The notes under the pieces: model-generated
Database searches by the model: none
What the model was told of the DNA's origin: nothing
Seen by the model: the letters and a program-made list of their open reading frames with translations, nothing else
NCBI GenBank assembly: GCA_019044685.2
Contig: JAGTXX020000009.1
Location: 1,240,001-1,304,000, forward strand
Length of the DNA: 64,000 nt
Source of the DNA: Nannochloris sp. 'desiccata'
Lineage: Eukaryota > Chlorophyta > Trebouxiophyceae > Chlorellales > Chlorellaceae
Reading direction: 5' to 3'
Made by a program: the position numbers and the translations under genes
Shown: in pieces, positions 54,070 through 64,000 of the stretch
Layout of the letters: each line of letters begins with the position of its first letter
Position numbering within the stretch: position 1 is the first letter of the stretch

Positions 54070-56125
54070 ATGACGGATTATCCCGAAATTAATAATCCTA
54101 ATCCATTCAACAAGAGCCAGCGCGCTGGTCAACCCCATACAATCAAATGGTGCGCATGGGAAATTCTGACGACAGAGGGGATTGCAACCGAAGAACGTCT
54201 GGGGGAAATAATCGCCGAGCGCGGTCTTAGAGACGAGGTCAAAGCCACTTCAGTAAGTGATCACTGATTCATTTATTATTCCCTCTCAGCGAAACACATT
54301 CTCTGTGATACCTTTTAATCATCTCTTACTACAGATAGCCAAAGAGCTAGGATCAGATAAATACAGATTTGTTAGCTCTCCTGAGGGTTGGAGTATCATT
54401 CCTTCATTTGACGACATTCCTGCTGCACCTTCTCGGAGGAACCCTCTTCCAGCAGTAGCTGCTGCTACCAGCCCAGTACGCAAAGAATCGCGGGAAGAGA
54501 ACATCGATGACTCTGGAGGTGGACGTAGAAGGACAAAATCTACTTCAGAATGGTGGAAGGTGGGAAAAACTGAAGGGGAACAACCTGGCCGTGTCGGTGG
54601 TAATGGGCTAATAGAAGACGAAGATGAAGAAATTGATATCATGACAGGTGCAGTAACTCCAGCCGAAAATAAAGATATGCTGCTGAACTTAGATAGTAAT
54701 AGTACAAAGGAAGAGCAGATCGTAGAAAGGATTACGGAAAAGAAAGATGTCAGTACTGATGATGTTGTCACTGCTATAGCTCCAGGTGCTGCCATGGAAG
54801 TGGAACGTGGCGAACAGCCAGGCGCTCCTGCTGCAAAACGTATCAAAAAAGACTCGCCAGAAGTACCGGCATATGTGGTGGAATCAGACCCTGTTGTTAA
54901 TGGAGCTGAGAAAATAGTACAGCGGGCAGCAGACGAGGAGCAGCCAAGCAAAAAGGATGCCACGGTAGCAGCAACTACAGATAAAGTAAAAGCAGAGGCT
55001 ATACCTCCTCTAGAATCTACTCAACCTGCTGCAATTGCTCCTGTGCCAGCCCCTGCGTCGAAAGGCTTTATTATCCCTAAAAGAAGAATCTCTTCTGGTG
55101 TTCCTACTGGCCCACCCACTGCTGGTGCCGCTGCCGCTGCGGGTGGTTCAAAAGAAGCTTCAACTACCCGCAATAATAAAACATCCAATGGTAACAAAGC
55201 TGGTGGTGGGTCACGTCGACCTTCGAGTGTGCCTACTAACACCGACCTTACCACAGCAGGAGCAGCAGGCAAACCCCCTCTCCCGGTCCCTCGTGTAAAG
55301 CAACCATGGGAAAATATGCTGCAAGATATACACGGATCATTTGCTAGGTAGGGGAATAGATTTAAAAACAAACACGACTGCTTTTTTTATAAGTAATTCA
55401 GAAGCTCACTAGCTTTTTTCTCTCTCTTTCTTTCTCCCCCATTGATTTCTGTTTGAAGTGCATGGAAGCGCTTAGAATGGCCTCGCACCACCATTACTAC
55501 CTCCCTTCCTCAGCCTATAGACCCAGCTGTAGCTACAGAAGAGCAAAAGGCAGCATGGGAACAAGCTCGATCTCGTTTTGGAGCTGCTACTGCACCACCA
55601 CAAACAGTACCACCATCAACAACCACCTCTGATGCTGGTCTTGGTAGTATCATCAACCAACATGAACCCCTAGTTCTAGAGCAATCAACCCAAGATCCGT
55701 ACCCTCCACATCCAGCAGATCTTACATATGTCCGTATTATGCAATGCCCTACCACTGTAGTACAACAATGCCTCGATCGATTGGTCTTTGCATCCAACCA
55801 TCGAGCAGACACAGACGGCATCCAACCGGGCCGGACTTTGATAGTTCTCCATAACTTTGATAAACATATAGTATATGGCTGTTACCGTGCGGTAGAAGTA
55901 GGGAGGATGTTGGATACTAGTTTTGCACAAGATAGAAGCTTCCATGTGCGGGTAGAGCCGGTGCAGGTGTTTTCTCCGTTACCGAGTTATTTACTTGAAG
56001 CGTTTTTACCTAGAAAATATAATCAATATGGAGAGCCGATGAAGTTTTTTGAAAAGGGTACTGCTGCAGTGAAAGAAGTGTGGCATTTGATGCAGCTGTA
56101 TTCAAATAAAGGATTTAAATGCTAG
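54070..56125 (+). CDS. Hypothetical protein with a possible C-terminal DCD-like domain
   Basis: Exons 54070-54252, 54335-55347 and 55459-56125 join in phase (TS|IAKELG and AG|T GCA) into 620 residues. The N-terminus (HTIKWCAWEILTTEGIATEE, then GLRDEVKATSIAKELG) looks like a small helix-turn-helix or winged-helix domain. The central 300 residues are low complexity, rich in Pro, Ala, Glu and Ser, with a basic KRIKKD run. The last 130 residues (LTYVRIMQCPTTVVQQCLDR, then GRTLIVLHNFDKHIVYGCYR) resemble the DCD domain of plant cell-death and development proteins, with its buried FDKHIVYG strand. That assignment is tentative. A nuclear role is inferred from composition. Confidence 0.65.
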
Positions 56126-56295
56126 AGAGGAGAGAAGAGAGGAGAAAGAGAGAGATGAAGGAAAAGATTTGTTTTTGTGTGAGACGACTGGTCAACTTTG
56201 ACGAGAGCCCACCATTCTTGGTCAGCAATTTAATTTCGCTTTACTATTGTAATTCTGACTAATTTATTAATTAATTAATTAATCAATTAATATAT

Positions 56296-59200
56296 ATGTA
56301 TGTAACGGATGTATTTATGAGGTTACGGCGGTCCTCTACGAGAGGGAGGTCTTTATGTTGGAAGTTACAACTATTAGTGGTGTTTTTGTCTCTCGGGAAT
56401 ATCGCTTCCGTTGGTGCTCTGACCAGCCCCTCTTTTGAAAAATTTACCCCAGAGTCAGAAATAGTAGCAGAGGATACAGCTAGACAGAAAGCTCAAGTTC
56501 TTAATTTGCTTCCAAATGGGCCATTAGAGCTGTACAATTATGATTTTGCAAATAATAGCAAGGCAAGAAATAGAATAATGTTTTTAAATATTTCTACCGC
56601 TGCCGGTTTTGCGACTTTTTAAACTTACCAAATTATCGCTTATATTCTCTGCAGAAATGCACATCTCAGGAGATATTAAGATCAACCTATGATCAATTTT
56701 CACTTCCACACAACCCTAATCAGCTGAAAATTTTCTTTCAAGGCGATGTATGGTGCCCGCAGCAAGATGACAGCAGCAACGGTGACTCCAGCATCTTCCC
56801 CCGTCGAGGTGTCTTGTTCTCTCTAGGGCAGCTAGACGTTTTATTTGATTGCAACAATGCATTTGTAGTTAATGGAGGGATCTTAGGTCAGGTTGTCTTT
56901 CCTCTACAGCTGACTACTGGCTCAAATGCGCTGCAAATTATCTTCAGTATTGATAAATTTAATTTGGAACAACCAGTAGGTCTCTGCGTTGGAGGAAGAA
57001 ACCAAGAAGAGAAAATAGCTGCTGCAGTTCAACCTCCAAAATTAATCGAGTATATAACTAATAAAGAGTCTTTATTGCTTTCTAATGGGTTTTCTATTGG
57101 GCCTCGTAGTACAAGTATACCTGCAATAAGGGCCTCTATTTCTCTGCTAATTTTACAAGGAGGCGACATTGCCGGTAGCAGCGAGGATTTAGTAGCATCA
57201 CCTCTGCCCTCTATGTTTTCATTAAAAGGTGATTGGAACAGTATTGGGCTCGTTTTAGATAGATACACAGCAGAAAATCGTCTTCCAGAGGTGATACTGC
57301 TGGAAGTTAAGAGAGGCGGGATGACAACAACCGTCCTAGAAGTTGGAGAGGAAGTTGAGTTGACAGCTGTAGCACAAGATCTTGACAGAGATTACGTGCA
57401 TCTAGAAGTGATAGTGTACGGAGTACCACCTGAGAATTGCAGTAAGGCCATGTGTGGGGATGCTAGCTTCTCTTCCGCCAGCATCGGCACAGCACAGCAC
57501 AACACAGCACAAGTGACCACAAAATTCATATTCCCTCTTCCCGGGCGCTATACTTTAAGAGCTCGGGTGTCTGATGGTTCTGGTTGTGTTGTCTGGAAAG
57601 ATTTAGTGGTGACTGTGTATAAGACAGGGGATTCTGCTGGGCGCGCGCCGTGTTGCCGCCAAACTCCATATTTAATTGCACACAACCTTGGTCGACCAAT
57701 TGATAGAACCCACTTTAGAGCAAAAACATCTGAAATAACTGCTCTAAGTAATAGTTTTGGATGGTCTTCAGAGTACTGGAATGGAGCAGACATCGAAGCA
57801 GAGAGACTTTTCGATTATAGCATTCTTGCTCCAAAGATGGACCGCTATCCTCTCGAAACGCTCACCTGTGCTGATGTACGTATTGGAGGAGCTGGTGGAC
57901 CTGAGGTATACGGTCTTCTATGGGCTGAAGAAGATGTGTTAGGACATGGGAAAAGTTTGACAATAGTGCCAGAAAGTTTTCAAAGCTGGGCGATGGGGGC
58001 TTCGGACGTCGAGTGTGCCAAGCACTGGAGCTACAAAACAGATAATTCTAGTAGTAGTTCTTGCATTCTTGGATGTACTTCTGCAATGATTGAAAATCAC
58101 ATCCAAACAACAGGTATGGTCGATCAATACAGCCAAGCGTTGGTTCAGCTGTCATATGGTGCTTTGCATGTTTCACCTCGAGTTCGTGTTTTGCCAGAAG
58201 TACAGGTCGGCAAAGAACCTATGATGCCATGGGATAGCGTGTTTGGATATTATGATACCCCATCACGTTTTGCAGTAGAAGCGGCAGGAGTTCCGCGCCC
58301 CTGGATGGTTCTTACACTCGCCAATATGGCGCAACATAAAATTCCAAAGCATCGGGCTTGGTCCTCAGGAATAGCTTCTGGCAGCGCCACTATTACTAAA
58401 TGCTTTGCATCAATGTATTACTCAGTCCATGAAACGGGTCATAGGTTGGGGTTCAAGCACGGGCAGCTGTTAAAATTGCCTGCTGGGCATGCTGTGCCCG
58501 CGGATCCACTAGGAGAAAAGTCAGATCCGGCCACTATTCAAATAGTACCTGATGAAGGATACAGTCAGCGTTTAGACATCATGTCGTGCTGCAAATCAGA
58601 TTATGGATTGTTCCACCGCAATGTAGCTGGATGGTTGAAGAATAGCATCCGAACTGTGATCAGCCAAGAAGAGATTTTAGCACCGTCGACACAAAAATTA
58701 GTTTTGTGGCCCTTTGATCGTTCAGAATCCAGAGGAAAGCATATTTCGTTAGCTATACGCCGTTCTGATGATGAAATACTGCTTTTTGGGTTCCGTTCTG
58801 TGTCCCATTGGCAGGAACAGGACTCCAACAATGGTAATAATAGTAACAGCCCTGAGGATCATCGGCTCAACGTAAGGGGTATCCAAGTTGAATACCTGAA
58901 AAGAGACCCCAATAACGGCGCTTGGAACGAACGTGCTATACTTGATTTCAACGTCATGCATGGAGATTACCCCCATGCGCTTCCTGTAGGACCTGGAGAA
59001 ATCTCCCAGCAAACTCAATTTTCATTATTGAAAGAAGGGCGTTCGTGGTATGACTCTACTTCTCGTTTACTTTTTTCTTTCGAAAGGATAGCAGAGTGTG
59101 ATAGCTTACCTGAAGTGGGGATTTACACATATAATGTTGCTGGATTTTACGGATTTAATGGCGAGTGGCCGGGAAAGGAGGCCTTTATTCAGCACGACTA

Positions 59201-59999
59201 TTCTGGCTACGCCGAGCTCTCTTGCGCCCATGTCAGTGTTACCACCGCTGCCGAGCCACCTAAAGGGAAGTTAAAAGTAAATATAGAGCTAGAAGAAAGA
59301 GGTTTAAATAGAGAAGTAGGTTCTGTTAGTAGTCAAAACGTAGCTTGTATTGACAGCGGCGCAAGTACTAGTTCTACTGTGTCAGCGAAACAACCACTCG
59401 TCAAGTCGCCTCCTTCTGCTCAATTGCTCAGTATAAAGCTTACCTGGAACTCTGAATTGGACCAAATAACATCTATAGCGTGGAAAGATCGGCTGAATCG
59501 TACTCTCCAGGCTAAATCTGCCGAGAAAACCTCAACAGATACTATTTCTGTGCTGCCGGGGTCCTTGCCACTCACATCTCATATCCTTGCCTCAGACGGC
59601 CGGCACACCAGGGTAGAAATCTCTACAGAAAGAGTGTCTACTACGGAGGCTTTCCTATTATTAGCGAACATGAGGTATTATCAATTAACTGAAAAGACTA
59701 TTTCAGACGGTCCTGCACGTATTATAGGGTCAATCCCTAAGTGCCAGAAACAGATGAATCTAACTAACTTTAACGGAAAGCACGAAAAGGTATTTAAATT
59801 ATGGTTGCTAATCATTGGGTCTTTACTGACAGCTGTTTTAGTAGGAGGAGCTATCCTATGGCTGATAAGAAAGTGGCAACAGTGGCGGAGATGGGGGACG
59901 GAAGAAAAAGAAATACGACGGACGACGACACCTGCTGCTCTTGCGGAAGCAGCAAAGCAGCATTCTACTACCACTGTGTCTTTTATTACTAAAGAGTAA
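56296..59999 (+). CDS. Gametolysin-like M11 metallopeptidase, membrane anchored
   Basis: Exon 1 (56296-56562) and exon 2 (56655-59999) join in phase 0 across an intron with a GC donor (AAG|GCAAGA) and a CTCTGCAG acceptor, giving about 1,203 residues. A signal peptide or anchor lies at residues 24-42 (LQLLVVFLSLGNIAS). An Ig-like/PKD-type region precedes the protease. The zinc site is HETGHRLGFKH (HExxHxxGxxH), near residue 710, followed by the Met-turn candidate DIMSCC. A transmembrane helix near the C-terminus (LWLLIIGSLLTAVLVGGAIL) leaves a short basic cytosolic tail. M11 enzymes of Chlamydomonas and Volvox degrade cell-wall glycoproteins. Most are secreted, so the C-terminal anchor is notable. 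Confidence 0.82.
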
Positions 60000-60378
60000 G
60001 CCATATACTGGCACTGTGCACAAAATCTTTAAGCTGAGCCGACTGTTAAATTGTGTTCTATTCTTTACTTGAAATGAGAAGAAGGTCTTTAACAGATTTG
60101 CCTTCCAAGCACAGATATCTGAAAACAGTCACCATGCAAATGTTTTAACATTTTATTACATATAGATGGAACTGAGTAAGAGCACTTACAAAGTAAATGA
60201 AAGATTTCAGAGTTTAGTGGGCGAAAGCAAGATTGAAATGAAAAAGAAAATAGGCGGTGGCCGTGAATTCAGATTTCCAGATTTGAGCTAGCAAGCAGGG
60301 GAATAACTGAAAATGAGAGCAACCATTTTCAAGTCAGTAATTTCTACAGTATTTGTTTCTTTCGAAGAATTCCTGGAT
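60000..60378. other. 3' region between convergent genes
   Basis: AT-rich 3' regions of the M11 peptidase and the small secreted protein. No gene was seen. Confidence 0.4.
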
Positions 60379-61085
60379 TTAGAAGAACATTGCAGCGGCA
60401 ACAAACCCGAGAGCGAGTACAGAGCCAGCGGTGCGAGGAGCAGAACTGGGAGCAGCAGGGGTGGTAGAGGCGGCAGCCTCTTCAGTAGGGGTAGATGCCT
60501 CATTGGGTACATCAGAAGAGGGAGTAGCAGGCGTATCTGATGCGTCACCACTGTCATCGGTCTCAGAAGTATCCTCAGTGGCCGGGGGAGCGGGAGGGGG
60601 ATCGACAGTGGGCTTGGTAGTTTTGCCATCCTCGCAGACGCAAGGGCTGGTGGTGATACCGGTTACTTTATTGCAGACAAACTCCTTAACCTTGTCACCA
60701 CAGGTCTCAGAGCAAGAGGATTGTTGTTCATCGCAGAATTTGGCAAAAGGGGGCTCTTCCTACATGTACAAGGATTGAACAGAGGACATGGAACAGAATT
60801 TTTAAGGTAAGATGATAATCAGAGAGTATAAAGGATAGGGTAAGTTTCCATGGTGATACTGATCAGCAAAGAAAGGAATTATCAGAGAAGAAATGACAAG
60901 ATGATGATCAACTGACAATAAAGTTAGTTAGTAGTTGGGCGAGAAAAGATCAATACACACCAACAGCTCTACCAAGGGTTGGACTCTCGTGAGTTGTATG
61001 GAGATATACTTACTTGAGCCTGGGTACTGGCAAGAGCAGCAAGGAAGCACAAAAGGAGCAAAGTTGGAACAGAGAACTTAACCAT
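60379..61085 (-). CDS. Small secreted cysteine-containing protein, probably GPI-anchored
   Basis: Exon 1 (61085-61014) encodes a classic signal peptide (MVKFSVPTLLLLCFLAALAS). It joins in phase 0 across a GTAAGT donor to exon 2 (60759-60379), giving 150 residues. A Cys-rich module follows (FCDEQQSSCSETCGDKVKEF, then VCNKVTGI and CVCEDGK). A Pro/Ser/Thr/Ala-rich stalk suited to O-glycosylation comes next. A C-terminal hydrophobic tail (GSVLALGFVAAAMFF) has no cytosolic residues after it, as in GPI-anchor signals. It probably sits at the cell surface or wall, next to the wall-type M11 peptidase gene. No named family was recognised. Confidence 0.75.
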
Positions 61086-61778
61086 CGCGTTAAGATTTTA
61101 GAGTCTGTTAAGAGCCAAAAGGGGGAAATAGGCAGATACCTGGAAAATTTAAGATCCAAGTAATAGTTCTTATGTGGAAGTGGAGCTAGATCTTGGATAT
61201 ATATGCAAACTTTGAGTTTGAACTACCTTGAGAACTTTCTTCAGCAGTCGAAGCAGCCTCCTTGCACAGTCCCTGTTGTTTACGCGAATAAATAAAGAAA
61301 GCGCTCGAAACGGATCAAGGCACACCTCTTAATCAATCCATCCACAAAATTAGCCAAGAGAAAATAGCCAAAATGTTCAAACATGGTGTCGTGGCCGACG
61401 GCGGGAGCGGCAGCGGGGGTAACTTTTCCTTCGTTCGAAGAACAGTGCTTTCCTGCTGCAGGGTTTACACGTTATTAGAATCGCGGTATATGCACTTTGG
61501 GAGAATAAAGTTACTTAGAACTGTTCATGTTGATTAAAGAAGTTTGGACCCCTCCTCGATCGGCCCACACACAAACCTGAAAGCCTCATATTTCAAATTG
61601 GCGATATGCATATATGTTCAATTGTTGAAACTGTATTAATTCGTAAAAAGCAAGCAGCTTGCTAGAACACCTTGGTTGAAACAAACAATTAATAAGTGGT
61701 GGCATGCAATAATCGCATTTCTTAGATATTAGAAATTGATCTTCCACCCGGCAATTTGAGCACCAGACTTCACCTAGG
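61086..61778. other. Divergent promoter region upstream of RimO
   Basis: About 690 bases between divergent genes, with no coding segment recognised. Confidence 0.4.
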
Positions 61779-62479
61779 ATGAAATTATTTACAGCAACAC
61801 TGGGAGCAGCTCCCACCAAGCCTCTACGCTTGAGCAGCCAACCCACATTTCCCCCCATTTGCCTCCGCCGTCGCTCGTGCTGCCCTGCTGCCCCTACTGC
61901 CAACGAAACTGCACCCACCCAAACTACTGGCGATCGTGCAGCACCATTAAAGGTATCTATGGTATCTTTAGGATGCCCTAAGAACACTGTCGACGGCGAA
62001 GTCCTTCTTGGCGATTTATTTCGCTCTGGCTTTGAGATTATCGATGCAGCTGAAGAAGCAGACGCAATCGTCATCAACACGTGTGGGTTTGTAGAAGACG
62101 CAAAAACTGAATCTATCGACACCATTATCCAAGCAGCACGTCTCAAGGCAGAAGGTAAAGTCAAGCGAGTAGTCGTCACTGGCTGCTTGGCGCAACGCTA
62201 TTCTGATGAGCTGGCTGAGCAGCTGCCTGAAGCTGACCTGGTGGTGGGCTTTCAGAAATACGAGAACCTGGCAGGATCTTTAAAAGAAGTGCTGGGCGCA
62301 CCCCCTAATATTGATTTAGATGAGTATAGTCGAAGAAGTAGAGTCCAGGTGGGCGAGGCGACTGTCGGTTTCCGTCCAGAATGGGATAGATTCAGGCTCA
62401 CTCCAAGACATACAGCGTATTTACGAGTAGCTGAAGGTTGTAATCATGCATGTACATTCTGTGCTATCCCTGGATTTAG
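61779..62479 (+). CDS. rimO: RimO-like methylthiotransferase, 5' part only
   Basis: 233 codons from 61779 to a TTTAG|GTAAG donor at 62479. A targeting-type N-terminus of about 55 residues is followed by the methylthiotransferase domain (VSLGCPKNTVDGE, NTCGFVEDAK, VVTGCLAQRY) with its three cluster-binding cysteines. The radical SAM motif AEGCNHACTFCAIPGFR follows with the CxxxCxxC triad. RimO adds a methylthio group to an Asp of ribosomal protein S12 in bacteria and probably in plastids. The rest of the radical SAM barrel and the TRAM domain are not found before the opposite-strand VID27 gene begins at 62769. The gene is therefore truncated, has its remainder beyond VID27, or the assembly is faulty. 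Confidence 0.85.
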
Positions 62480-62768
62480 GTAAGTAGATAGTAAATGTAT
62501 TAATTTCTTACATGGGGTAGTCCTTACAAAAGAATAATCATAATAACAATGTTTCGTCGGTTTTGATTTTCCCGGCTGGTTGTCAAGCCAAGGTTTTTGT
62601 ATTTATCTTTTTTCTAGAGCAATACTTTGCGTTAACTTATTTTATAACTATTGAGAGTAGCTACTTTCCTCTAGTTAAATTTTATTTATGTGTACTTCTT
62701 CGCTACGTCCTTCTTCCATTTTTTTTGCTCAAGAACAGTACAATTTTTTTCTTCTTTTTCTTTCTGCT
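62480..62768. other. Interval between the RimO donor and the VID27 stop
   Basis: AT-rich, pyrimidine-rich sequence. I looked for the RimO continuation (a G-x-F-x-S-R-P segment) and saw none. It may be the start of a long intron. Confidence 0.4.
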
Positions 62769-64000
62769 CTACCATAATTTCCGACTTCCGCCACCCCTTA
62801 AAGTCGGCGTCCCTGCTTCCTCCTCGTCTTCCTCGGACCCATCATCTGCAGCGGTATACACCTTTTTATCCGTGACAATTACCATGGCAGACTCTCCTGC
62901 ACCAGCAGCAGTACGGCTAAACTTATCATGCATAAACAGAGAATCTACGACGTGCTCAGATTTGGGGATCAGGTGATACGAAGTCACTGTAGTGAGCCCA
63001 CCAACGGACACAACTTCCGGTTCCGCGACTTTAACTGACCGGAAATTCCAAAGGACTGTATAATTGCCACACGAAGCGACAATCCACCGTTCTTGGCGAC
63101 CACGCTCAGTGATCCAAGTAAACCTTGCCTTTTCCAATGGAGCGCCTCCGGTACGTGCGACGTCTTCAACTTTTAATCGAAGTAAACGAGGCGCAGGAGC
63201 TTCTTTACCCATTTTAGAAGTAAATCCACACAATTCTCTAGTGGAATTAGGTTCTTTGTATGTAGTTTTAACCACCATCAAGTATCTGTTCGTTGTTGCC
63301 AACACCCATCTACCATCATATGTGACGTCGACTGCGGTGATGGGGCCACCAAGACTTGGGATGGCAGTTTTCGCTTGAGTTAACGTTTTCTCACTGTACA
63401 GCCTAATTTTACCATCGGAGGAACCTACGACGACATACCCATCACCTGAAGTAGCCATACAACTGAATTTGGTCCCACGTGCATAGTCCTTTCCACCTAC
63501 ATAAGAAAGAGATGCAGGAGAGGACATATCCTGTACTAATCCCGTAGGATCACGTAAATCCCATCTTGCCAGTCTATTTTGATCCAAAGACAAAAATGTG
63601 TTGATTGATTCCATTTGAGCAGATTTTGTATCAGCAGCAATGTCTTTCATTGGAACCGCCACACCATCTTTATTGAATGAAAATTCACGAACGACTTGGC
63701 CTGTTTCGATACTAGCATGGTAGAGAGAACTGGATCCAGGAGTGAGCATATTCATACGTCTTTCATTATCCATAAGCAAAGCTTTGGAGGGAGTAAGGGC
63801 GCTACCAGGTGTCCCAGCACCAACGCCACGGGCACTGGTCGGAGTGCCAGAAGGGATGCTTAATCGAGGTGGGGTATTAAAGGAGAAGGTAACGCCTGTG
63901 TCTTCTACACCTCCTACGATATTACGCATAACTCCAACAGTTCCTGATTCGTTGAGTAAGAAGGACCTGTCACCACCACCGAGAACGACACCACTGATGA
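62769..64000 (-). CDS. VID27: VID27/CYPRO4-like WD40 protein, C-terminal part
   Basis: 409 residues are visible, and the frame remains open to the right edge (before MRNIVGGVEDTG it reads GGGDRSFLLNESGTVGV), so the 5' part lies outside. The segment FLLNESGTVGV, the middle ALLMDNERRMNMLTPG, and the blade DGYVVVGSSDGKIRLYSEKT match the VID27 C-terminal domain. Further blades follow (TAVDVTYDGRWVLATT, WIVASCGNYTVLWNF). The protein ends in an acidic tail and a basic SRKLW. Yeast Vid27 is linked to vacuolar import and degradation. Plant homologues (CYPRO4) are cytosolic and their role is unclear. Confidence 0.88.
   Translation of the reverse strand, partial: ISGVVLGGGDRSFLLNESGTVGVMRNIVGGVEDTGVTFSFNTPPRLSIPSGTPTSARGVGAGTPGSALTPSKALLMDNERRMNMLTPGSSSLYHASIETGQVVREFSFNKDGVAVPMKDIAADTKSAQMESINTFLSLDQNRLARWDLRDPTGLVQDMSSPASLSYVGGKDYARGTKFSCMATSGDGYVVVGSSDGKIRLYSEKTLTQAKTAIPSLGGPITAVDVTYDGRWVLATTNRYLMVVKTTYKEPNSTRELCGFTSKMGKEAPAPRLLRLKVEDVARTGGAPLEKARFTWITERGRQERWIVASCGNYTVLWNFRSVKVAEPEVVSVGGLTTVTSYHLIPKSEHVVDSLFMHDKFSRTAAGAGESAMVIVTDKKVYTAADDGSEEDEEEAGTPTLRGGGSRKLW

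Overview
The window is nuclear DNA from a green-lineage eukaryote, most likely a chlorophyte alga. Genes lie on both strands and carry short GT-AG introns of about 50-330 bases. Several proteins point to the green lineage: a plant-type plastid enoyl-ACP reductase, a plastid-lipase-like protein, DEX1, a CPL1-type CTD phosphatase, a plant-type ATP-dependent PEP carboxykinase and a VID27/CYPRO4 protein. A gametolysin-like M11 metallopeptidase is typical of green algae. The species cannot be named from the sequence.

Bases 1-37,800 are a compact, conserved gene block: a CNNM/DUF21 transporter, a KEN-containing hypothetical protein, a DnaJ fusion protein, a class 3 lipase, a glycosyltransferase-like protein, a DOMON-cytochrome b561 protein, WRAP53/TCAB1, DEX1, FabI, a small membrane protein, a TMEM120-like protein, a PDH-E2-like protein whose active-site His is Asn, DNAJC2/zuotin, GOT1, CPL1 and PEPCK. 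Many reading frames can be joined across introns with exact phase, and at least six genes appear to open with a coding exon of 27 bases or less.

Bases about 38,000-52,700 differ in character. They hold two related lineage-specific genes (42,963-45,037 and 50,808-52,712) that share a C-terminal domain of about 90 residues. They also hold a predicted P-loop ATPase of the STAND-like ATPase_2 type (47,330-49,642), an acidic hypothetical gene, two small putative genes, and dispersed direct and inverted repeats. Two features stand out. At 38.2-39.6 kb a truncated copy of the first family gene is arranged as a head-to-head palindrome with arms of about 540 bp. At 47.7-48.1 kb an intron of the ATPase gene carries a nearly perfect 136-bp inverted copy of the preceding exon. 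Both would fold into long RNA hairpins that match a nearby gene, which makes this cluster the best candidate for an undescribed system. That is an inference.

Bases 53,000-64,000 return to ordinary genes: two conserved-looking hypothetical proteins (one with a possible DCD domain), the M11 peptidase with a GC-AG intron, a small secreted and probably GPI-anchored cysteine protein, the 5' half of RimO with no visible remainder, and the 3' part of VID27 running off the right edge. I found no rRNA, tRNA, CRISPR array, reverse transcriptase or transposase that I could support.
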